From an uncultured Collinsella sp. (GTDB lineage Bacteria; Actinomycetota; Coriobacteriia; Coriobacteriales; Coriobacteriaceae), in contig CABRFA010000022.1 of the NCBI GenBank assembly GCA_902470065.1, positions 1-11,207 of the forward strand: a stretch of DNA of 11,207 nucleotides. Reading direction: 5' to 3'. Made by a program: the position numbers and the translations under genes. Of this stretch, positions 6,098-11,207 are shown piece by piece. Within the stretch, counting starts at the first letter, position 1, and every line of letters begins with the position of its first letter. The notes beneath the pieces are model-generated. The model saw only the letters and a list, made by a program, of their open reading frames with translations, ran no database searches and was not told the origin of the DNA.

Positions 6098-7042
6098 ATG
6101 CCCGCGCTCATTACGCATCATCTGTTTGGCGAGGAAAGCATCGACCGTCTTCCGCAGGGCGTTATTACGTCCGACGAGGAGCGCATCGCCTTTATCCTGG
6201 GAAACCAAGGTCCCGACCCGTTTTTCTTCCACATGCTCACGCCGCGCATTTCCGACTGTATGTTGCTTGCTCAGGTCATGCACCGCTCGCGCATGTCGCG
6301 CCAGTTCTCGTGCCTGCGCGACGGCGTGTCGCACCTGCAGCCGCGCGATGCCAATCTGGGTCGCGCCTTTGCGCTGGGCCTGCTGTCGCACTATGTGCTC
6401 GACCGCAATGCCCACCCCTTTGTCTACGAGCAGCAGTTTGGCATTGTAGATTCCGATCCCGAGCTCGAGGCTTCGGGCAGCCAAGTACACGCCGTGCTCG
6501 AAAGCGACCTGGACGTGCTGATGCTGCAGCTCAAGCGCGACGGTGCCACGGTCGAGGACTATCCGCCGGCGGGCGAGATCGTCACCACCGACCGCATCAA
6601 TCGCGTGGCCGGTGTGCTGATGAGCTACGTCGCCGGGCGCGTGTACGGTATCGACATCCCGGCGGGGGAGTACGCCGGCGCCGTCTCGGACATGCAGATG
6701 CTCTATCGCGCCATTGAGCCCGCCGGCTCGGTAAAGACGCGCGCGATTGCCCTGGTCGAGGGCTTGGTGCACGACTACTCGCTGCTCGACGGCCTTGCCC
6801 ATCGCGTGACGACGGAGCTGCCCGAGCGCACCGGTAACCTGGGCCATCTGACATGGAAGAATCCCTTTACCGACGAGGTCTCGAACGAGAGTTTCCCCGA
6901 GGTCTTTGATCGCGCGCTGGTCGATTACGGGTGCACGGTCGCACGTTTTATCGAGACCGGTGACATGGATGCCGTGACCAGTCACGTCAACTACAGCGGT
7001 CGCGTGCTCGAAGCCGATGAGGAGTTCGACCGCGAGGAATAG
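6098..7042 (+). CDS. Zinc-dependent phospholipase C family protein, cytoplasmic
   Basis: This 314-residue protein matches the zinc-dependent phospholipase C fold. Visible marks are the N-terminal ITHHLFG (residues 5-11, His7-His8), LGNQGPDPFFFH (34-45, with Asp40), GLLSHYVLDRNAHPF (94-108, giving His98, Asp102 and His106) and HAVLESDLD (131-139, giving His131 and Glu135). The HxxxD and HxxxE pairs are those that hold zinc in the Bacillus enzyme. Unlike secreted phospholipases, it has no signal peptide and starts directly at the domain, so it probably acts inside the cell, and its substrate may not be a phospholipid. AAAGGA (6087-6092) precedes the ATG by 5 bases. A likely promoter lies upstream at 6039-6068, so it may be transcribed separately from the two-component genes. 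The MFS gene follows after 101 bases. Confidence 0.82.
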   Translation: MPALITHHLFGEESIDRLPQGVITSDEERIAFILGNQGPDPFFFHMLTPRISDCMLLAQVMHRSRMSRQFSCLRDGVSHLQPRDANLGRAFALGLLSHYVLDRNAHPFVYEQQFGIVDSDPELEASGSQVHAVLESDLDVLMLQLKRDGATVEDYPPAGEIVTTDRINRVAGVLMSYVAGRVYGIDIPAGEYAGAVSDMQMLYRAIEPAGSVKTRAIALVEGLVHDYSLLDGLAHRVTTELPERTGNLGHLTWKNPFTDEVSNESFPEVFDRALVDYGCTVARFIETGDMDAVTSHVNYSGRVLEADEEFDREE

Positions 7043-7093
7043 GGCCCGTGCGTGCCCCTTTGCCGAATCCTTACCGGCGGTTCTGGACAATTG

Positions 7094-7105
7094 GGGTACG
7101 ATGAA
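7094..7105 (+). promoter_or_regulatory. -10-like element upstream of the MFS gene
   Basis: GGGTACGATGAA contains TACGAT, a 4-of-6 match to a -10 box, 41 bases before the MFS start codon. It closely resembles elements at 6057-6068 and 8493-8504. No good -35 box is visible at standard spacing. Confidence 0.35.
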
Positions 7106-7143
7106 CTAACTGCATATCGGGCGAATACGAAGGGTCCCTGTCC

Positions 7144-8403
7144 ATGAAATACACCAAGCTCGAGCGTAACTGGGTTATGTATGATGTGGGCAATTCGGCC
7201 CTCGTGCTGCTCAATACCTCGGTGGTGCCCATTTACTTTAACGCCATCAATACCGGCGCTTCCTCGGCCGACCTGGTGGTCGCCTGGGGCAATGCGCAGA
7301 CGATCGCCTCGCTGGTCATCGCCATGCTCATGCCCATTCTGGGCGCGCTTGCCGACTACGCCGGCAACAAGATCAAGTTCTTCTTGGGCTTCTTCCTCAC
7401 GGGCCTGGTGCTTTGCCTGGCGCAGGCTATCCCAATGTCCGCCATGGCATTTTTGACCGTGTACGTGCTGTGCACCATCGGCCTTAACTCTTCTATGACG
7501 TTCTACGACGCCATGCTGCCCGACATTACCACCGACGAGCGCATGGACGCCGTGTCCAGCTCGGGCTATGCCTGGGGCTACATCGGTTCCACTGTGCCGT
7601 TCGTCATCTGCCTGGCGCTCATCATGGGTGGCCCCGCTCTTGGCGTCCCTACCATGCTGGCAACGCGTCTGTCGTTTATCATCACTGGTGCCTGGTGGCT
7701 CATCTTTACCCTGCCGCTCATTCGCACCTATAAGCAAAAGTACGGTCGCGAGCGCGGTCCCGAGGACACTATCGGCCACATCGTGGGCGGTGTGTTCTCC
7801 GAGGTCGGACACACCATGCGCGAGATCGCCCACAACAAGACCGTGCTGGTCTACATGATTGCGTTCTTCTTCTATATCGACGGTGTGCACACGGTCATTT
7901 CCATGGCTACCAGCTACGGCTCGGCTTTGGGCATCGATTCGACGCAGCTGGTGCTGGCGCTGCTCGTTACGCAGTTCGTGGCCTTTCCGTCCGCCATCAT
8001 CTACGGCAAGCTCGCCGGACGCGTGGGCACGCTCAACATGATCCTGGTGGCAGTCGCCGCCTACATGGGCATTGTGCTGTTCGCCGCGTTCTTCCTAAAG
8101 ACCGCCTTTGAGTTCTGGGTGCTTGCCATTATGGTCGGCCTGTTCCAGGGCGGCGTGCAGGCGCTCAGCCGTAGCTACTTTGGTCGCATTATCCCCAAGG
8201 AAAAGTCCAACGAGTACTACGGCTTCTTTGACATCTTTGGTCGTTATGCAAGCGTCATGGGTACCTTCCTAGTGTCGGTCGTTACCTCGCTGACCGGCAA
8301 CCCGTCGCTGGGCGTCCTTTCCATTGGCGTGCTGCTGGTCGTTGGCTTTATGCTGCTGGTCCGCCTGTCCCGCATGACTCGGGCGGCAGAGCATGCCGCA
8401 TAG
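7144..8403 (+). CDS. MFS transporter of the UMF1 / Atg22-like family
   Basis: This 419-residue inner-membrane transporter has about twelve hydrophobic segments. The N-terminal YDVGNSA (residues 13-19) and the later QGGVQALSRSYF (335-346) with NEYYGFFDIFGRYA after it are hallmarks of the UMF1 branch, related to the yeast vacuolar effluxer Atg22. PILGALADYAGNKIKF (64-79) is the MFS loop 2-3 motif. The central loop (about 196-235) is charged, as usual between the two halves. Bacterial members are proposed to export amino acids or other small molecules, but most are uncharacterised, so no substrate is assigned. GAAGGG (7129-7134) is a weak ribosome site 9 bases before the ATG. A strong terminator lies downstream at 8518-8553. 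Confidence 0.88.
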   Translation: MKYTKLERNWVMYDVGNSALVLLNTSVVPIYFNAINTGASSADLVVAWGNAQTIASLVIAMLMPILGALADYAGNKIKFFLGFFLTGLVLCLAQAIPMSAMAFLTVYVLCTIGLNSSMTFYDAMLPDITTDERMDAVSSSGYAWGYIGSTVPFVICLALIMGGPALGVPTMLATRLSFIITGAWWLIFTLPLIRTYKQKYGRERGPEDTIGHIVGGVFSEVGHTMREIAHNKTVLVYMIAFFFYIDGVHTVISMATSYGSALGIDSTQLVLALLVTQFVAFPSAIIYGKLAGRVGTLNMILVAVAAYMGIVLFAAFFLKTAFEFWVLAIMVGLFQGGVQALSRSYFGRIIPKEKSNEYYGFFDIFGRYASVMGTFLVSVVTSLTGNPSLGVLSIGVLLVVGFMLLVRLSRMTRAAEHAA

Positions 8404-8459
8404 GAGCGAGCGGCTATTGTGCCTGTCCACGGTACTCTTTTGGGGTTATCCGCAATAAA

Positions 8460-8480
8460 CATTGCGACTTGCGAGCAATG
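8460..8480. repeat. Small inverted repeat upstream of the glycosyltransferase
   Basis: CATTGC (8460-8465) and GCAATG (8475-8480) are perfect 6-base arms with a 9-base loop. It lies just before a possible -10 element, so it could be an operator or a weak hairpin at the end of the MFS transcript. No T-run follows. Confidence 0.25.
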
Positions 8481-8492
8481 ATTTGCCCAAGT

Positions 8493-8504
8493 GGGTATGA
8501 TGGA
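8493..8504 (+). promoter_or_regulatory. -10-like element upstream of the terminator and glycosyltransferase
   Basis: GGGTATGATGGA contains TATGAT (8496-8501), a 5-of-6 match to a -10 box. A transcript from here would begin near 8508 and run at once into the hairpin at 8518-8553. No clear -35 is seen; TTGCGA at 8469-8474 is 21 bases away. Confidence 0.4.
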
Positions 8505-8517
8505 ATCAGCTAGGTCG

Positions 8518-8553
8518 CGGGGCGTCGCCTGTGTTTGGCGGCGTCCCGTTTTT
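8518..8553 (+). terminator. Strong intrinsic terminator, possible attenuator
   Basis: CGGGGCGTCGCC (8518-8529) pairs with GGCGGCGTCCCG (8537-8548): 12 bp including two G-T pairs, a 7-base loop, then five T residues. It most simply ends the MFS transcript. It also lies between a good -10 element and the glycosyltransferase start, so it may attenuate that operon. Confidence 0.85.
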
Positions 8554-8574
8554 GTGTTGCAGGGAGGGTAAGGC

Positions 8575-9762
8575 ATGAACGCCACGGTCGTGATTCCAAC
8601 GTATTGGGCGGGCGATGACGCTTGCGCAAACGCCCCTGGCACCTATGATCATTCGACGCGACTCAACGCCGACAATCCCGAACTCGACCGCTGCCTGGCC
8701 TCGCTTGAGCAGGTACGTGACATCCCGCGCATCATCCTTTTGGTGGTCTGTCCCGTTTCTGCCACAGCCGATGTGTCGCTGCGCGTGCGCGAGATTGTCG
8801 ACGCGCATCCCACGCTCAAGGTCACCGTTGTCACCAACACCCAGGCCTCGCGCATCGCAGACCGGGTTGCTCAGATCGCGCCCAAGGGTTCGGGCGAGTG
8901 CGTGAGCCTGCGAGGCTACGGTGCCATCCGCAACATGGGGCTAGCCTGTGCCGCTGTGCTGGGGCATGACGCGGTTATCTTTTTGGATGACGATGAGACT
9001 GTCATCGACGCCGACTTTATGAAGCGCGCGACCTATGCGTTGGGGCAGCAGACACGTCAGGGCTTGCCGATCTTGGTCAAGAGCGGCTATTTCTACGATC
9101 GCGACGGCTCGCCGCTGGCTCCCACGGACAAGGCGGGCATCTGCCATCGTTGGTGGACCAAGCGCATCGAGTTCAACCGTTGGATGAAAAAGGCGCTCTC
9201 GGGCACTCGCATCTCGCGCTCCAACTACGTGTGCGGCGGCCTGATGGCCCTGCACGCCCGCGCCTTTACGCGTGTGGCCTTTGACCCGTTTATCACCCGC
9301 GGCGAGGACTTGGATTACCTCTTTAACATGCGCATGTTTGGCTACGACGTGTGGTTCGATAACGAGTGGACCGTGCGCCATCTGCCTCCGGAGTCCGAAA
9401 AGCGCTCACCGCGCTTTATGCAGGATGTATACCGTTGGTACTACGAACGGGCCAAGTTGACATTCGCCGCGCATCAAAAGGAGCTCATTCCCGTTACGGC
9501 GGCATCACTCATGCCCTACCCGGGCCCGTGGATTTCGCGCGAGCTCGACGACCGCGTGCGCAAGACCGCTATGGTCCGCAGCGTGTTTACCCGCGAGCAT
9601 GAGGGCTACCTGCGCATCTGGCGCCATGGTATCGGCGAGGCAAAGGCCTATGCGCGCCAAAACGCTGCAAGCTATCTGCGTTTCCAGAGCTTTTGGCCCA
9701 AGATCATGGACGGGCTTTGGCGTGACGCACAACTGATCAGTATCCTGGAGGGGGCCGAATGA
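8575..9762 (+). CDS. GT-A fold (family 2-like) glycosyltransferase
   Basis: This 395-residue cytoplasmic or membrane-associated enzyme should transfer a sugar from a nucleotide donor. The N-terminal strand TVVIPTYW (residues 4-11), Arg119-Asn120 in YGAIRNMGLA, the metal-binding acidic run FLDDDE (136-141) and the acceptor-side GEDLDYLFNMR (243-253) followed by His269 are the usual order for family 2 enzymes. It has no signal peptide and no clear transmembrane helix. The C-terminal 100 residues are mainly helical and not recognised. AGGGAGGG (8561-8568) gives a good ribosome site 6 bases before the ATG. Its stop overlaps the start of the next kinase gene by four bases (ATGA at 9759-9762), so the two are translationally coupled. 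The product may be a surface glycan, teichoic-acid-like polymer or glycolipid; the acceptor is unknown. Confidence 0.85.
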   Translation: MNATVVIPTYWAGDDACANAPGTYDHSTRLNADNPELDRCLASLEQVRDIPRIILLVVCPVSATADVSLRVREIVDAHPTLKVTVVTNTQASRIADRVAQIAPKGSGECVSLRGYGAIRNMGLACAAVLGHDAVIFLDDDETVIDADFMKRATYALGQQTRQGLPILVKSGYFYDRDGSPLAPTDKAGICHRWWTKRIEFNRWMKKALSGTRISRSNYVCGGLMALHARAFTRVAFDPFITRGEDLDYLFNMRMFGYDVWFDNEWTVRHLPPESEKRSPRFMQDVYRWYYERAKLTFAAHQKELIPVTAASLMPYPGPWISRELDDRVRKTAMVRSVFTREHEGYLRIWRHGIGEAKAYARQNAASYLRFQSFWPKIMDGLWRDAQLISILEGAE

Positions 9763-11102
9763 TCGACCGCCGCGCCCAGCGCGATAGTTCAATATCAATC
9801 TTTCGCATCATTGCCGTTGCCTGCGCCATTTGCGTGCTGGTGTACTTTATTTTTGCCTTGGTGACCGGTATCGAGCCGATCGCCACGGTGATTGCCTGCG
9901 CGCTGCTGTGCATCTTTCTGTGCATCTTTATCTTTTTGACGCTCAATCCCGATTCGGTGCGCTCCCAGTACACCGAGGAGACGCTCTCGGTGGCCTCGGC
10001 CATGCTCGAGGACATTAAGGGCGGTCTGACGCAGGAGTCGGCGCGTTTGGTGTGCCGGCGCATTTTGCCCGAGACGCGCGCCATGACAGTTGCCATCACC
10101 GACGAGGGCAACGTGTTGGCCTGCGCGGGCGAGTTTGAGGAAAAACTACTGCCAGATTCTCCCATCCACACGCTTGCCACGCGCTACGTTATCGAACATG
10201 GCATCGTGCAGTCGTTCAACCGTATGGTGGATGTCGTGGGCTCGGATGGCTCGCACAACCAAGTCCCCGCCGGCATTATCGCCCCCATCAAGGTGGGCGA
10301 TCGTACCGTCGGCACGCTCAAGTTCTACTACAAGACCCCGCGCGCCGTCGACCGTACCCAGTACGCGCTTGCCTCGGGCTTTGCCGAGATCTTGTCCACG
10401 CAGCTCGCCATCCACGAGCTCGAGGTGCAAAAGGAACTCACGGCCCGTGCCGAGGTGCGTGCGCTGCAAGCGCAGATTAACCCGCACTTCCTGTTCAACA
10501 CGCTGAACACCATTGCATCGTTTACGCGCACCGACCCGCTGCGGGCCCGCGAGCTGCTTCGTGAGTTCTCATCGTTCTATCGTGCCACGCTCGACAACTC
10601 GGGGTCGCTTATTCCGGTCTCGCGCGAGGTCGCACAGACCAAGCGCTACCTTACCTTTGAGAAGGCCCGCTTTGGCGAGGACCGCGTGCTTGCGACGTTC
10701 GATGTGTCTGAGGACGTGGAAGATACGCTGGTGCCGGCGTTCGTGATCCAGCCGATTGTCGAGAACGCCGTGCGTCATGGTATGGGCGATGACGACGCCC
10801 TGAGGATCGACGTGACCGTTCACCAAGACGGCGAGGATGCGATCTTGATTGCCGTGGCCGATAATGGCGTGGGCATGGATGAGGGTACCGCCGCCAGACT
10901 GTTTGACGAGCGCTCTGCCCGTCCCGATGCCAGCTCTCCCCAGGGTGGCGGCGCCGGTGTGGCCATGCACAATATTTCGGAGCGCATCCATCGCTTTTAT
11001 GGGCCGCACTCCTATACGCGTGTCGAATCGGCGCCGGGCAAGGGCACCACAGTGCTCCTTCATCTTGATTTGTCAGAGAGTATCTTTGACATTCAAGAGT
11101 AA
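9759..11102 (+). CDS. LytS-type sensor histidine kinase, paralogue of the 3842 gene
   Basis: This 447-residue membrane kinase has the same layout as the first one: two hydrophobic helices (about 15-35 and 40-62) with a tiny loop, a GAF-like middle domain (about 70-215, with AGIIAPIKVGDRTVGTLKFY at 171-190), the His_kinase motif ALQAQINPHFLFNTLN with His243, and an ATP-binding domain marked by Asn336 in IVENAVRH, ADNGVGM (367-373) and GGGAGVAMHN (396-405). The linker and phospho-acceptor region is very similar to the other kinase (shared LASGFA, STQLA, ELTAR, RALQ, PHFLFNT), which points to duplication. The ATG lies in an ATGA overlap with the glycosyltransferase and GGAGGGG (9747-9753) sits inside that upstream gene. 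Its likely partner regulator starts at 11175. Confidence 0.92.
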   Translation: MIDRRAQRDSSISIFRIIAVACAICVLVYFIFALVTGIEPIATVIACALLCIFLCIFIFLTLNPDSVRSQYTEETLSVASAMLEDIKGGLTQESARLVCRRILPETRAMTVAITDEGNVLACAGEFEEKLLPDSPIHTLATRYVIEHGIVQSFNRMVDVVGSDGSHNQVPAGIIAPIKVGDRTVGTLKFYYKTPRAVDRTQYALASGFAEILSTQLAIHELEVQKELTARAEVRALQAQINPHFLFNTLNTIASFTRTDPLRARELLREFSSFYRATLDNSGSLIPVSREVAQTKRYLTFEKARFGEDRVLATFDVSEDVEDTLVPAFVIQPIVENAVRHGMGDDDALRIDVTVHQDGEDAILIAVADNGVGMDEGTAARLFDERSARPDASSPQGGGAGVAMHNISERIHRFYGPHSYTRVESAPGKGTTVLLHLDLSESIFDIQE

Positions 11103-11110
11103 AATAAAAG

Positions 11111-11150
11111 GCTACGGGTTCAACGTCATGCGACGGATGCCCGGCGTAGT
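11111..11150 (+). other. Possible intercistronic hairpin between kinase and regulator
   Basis: CTACG (11112-11116) can pair with CGTAG (11145-11149), and inside it CGTC (11124-11127) with GACG (11132-11135) around an ATGC loop. There is no T-run. It may tune expression of the regulator relative to the kinase. The stems are short. Confidence 0.25.
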
Positions 11151-11174
11151 TAGTTGACGAAAGGTTTTATCCCT

Positions 11175-11207
11175 ATGCTGCGTGCGATGATTGTGGATGA
11201 TGAGGCG
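11175..11207 (+). CDS. Partial gene: response regulator N-terminus
   Basis: Eleven codons are visible, MLRAMIVDDEA, ending at the right edge. The hydrophobic strand followed by Asp-Asp-Glu is the first strand and acidic pocket of a response-regulator receiver domain. Its place 72 bases after a LytS-type kinase makes a LytTR-type regulator likely, by analogy with the pair at 3842-6006. GAAAGG (11159-11164) lies 10 bases before the ATG; a second in-frame ATG at 11187 would be an unusually short start. The DNA-binding domain is outside the window. Confidence 0.75.
   Translation, partial: MLRAMIVDDEA

Noticed and set aside
5981..7090. Minus-strand open frame of 369 codons opposite the phospholipase-like gene
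   Set aside because: No ribosome site or domain; the plus strand frame has the zinc-binding motifs.
6991..7890. Minus-strand open frame of 299 codons opposite the MFS gene
   Set aside because: It is hydrophilic and His/Gly/Asp/Glu-rich, the usual complement of a membrane protein gene.

Overview
This GC-rich window looks like the chromosome of a Coriobacteriia-type actinobacterium, most likely Collinsella or a close gut relative. That assignment is inferred from codon use, protein style and gene types; no marker gene is present to prove it. I find nine plus-strand genes (one cut by the right edge) and one minus-strand gene cut by the left edge. I see no tRNA, rRNA, CRISPR array, insertion sequence or phage gene.

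Region 1 (1-868): a minus-strand gene starts near 508 and runs off the left edge. It encodes a very basic, Q/R/S/P-rich segment followed by one membrane span. A 360-base divergent gap separates it from region 2. The gap holds a 9-N12-9 direct repeat shaped like a LytTR regulator site, placed directly against a possible -35 box, and a hairpin in the leader of the next gene.

Region 2 (869-3815): an APC-family amino-acid permease and a metal-dependent amidohydrolase form a likely uptake-and-hydrolysis unit. They are separated by a 132-base gap rich in small hairpins and closed by an intrinsic terminator. Codon use is much more biased than in the neighbouring kinase gene, which suggests strong expression.

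Region 3 (3842-6006): a LytS-type histidine kinase with only two membrane helices, followed by its LytTR-type response regulator.

Region 4 (6098-8553): a cytoplasmic homologue of zinc-dependent phospholipase C and a UMF1/Atg22-type MFS transporter, each preceded by a similar -10-like element. A strong terminator lies after them.

Region 5 (8575-11207): a GT-A glycosyltransferase overlaps, by ATGA, a second LytS-type kinase that is a clear paralogue of the first. The kinase is followed by the first 11 codons of a second response regulator. This looks like a signalling operon tied to glycan synthesis. The strongest ideas here are LytTR control of the permease/amidohydrolase unit, the two paralogous two-helix LytS kinases, and the coupling of a glycosyltransferase to a kinase.
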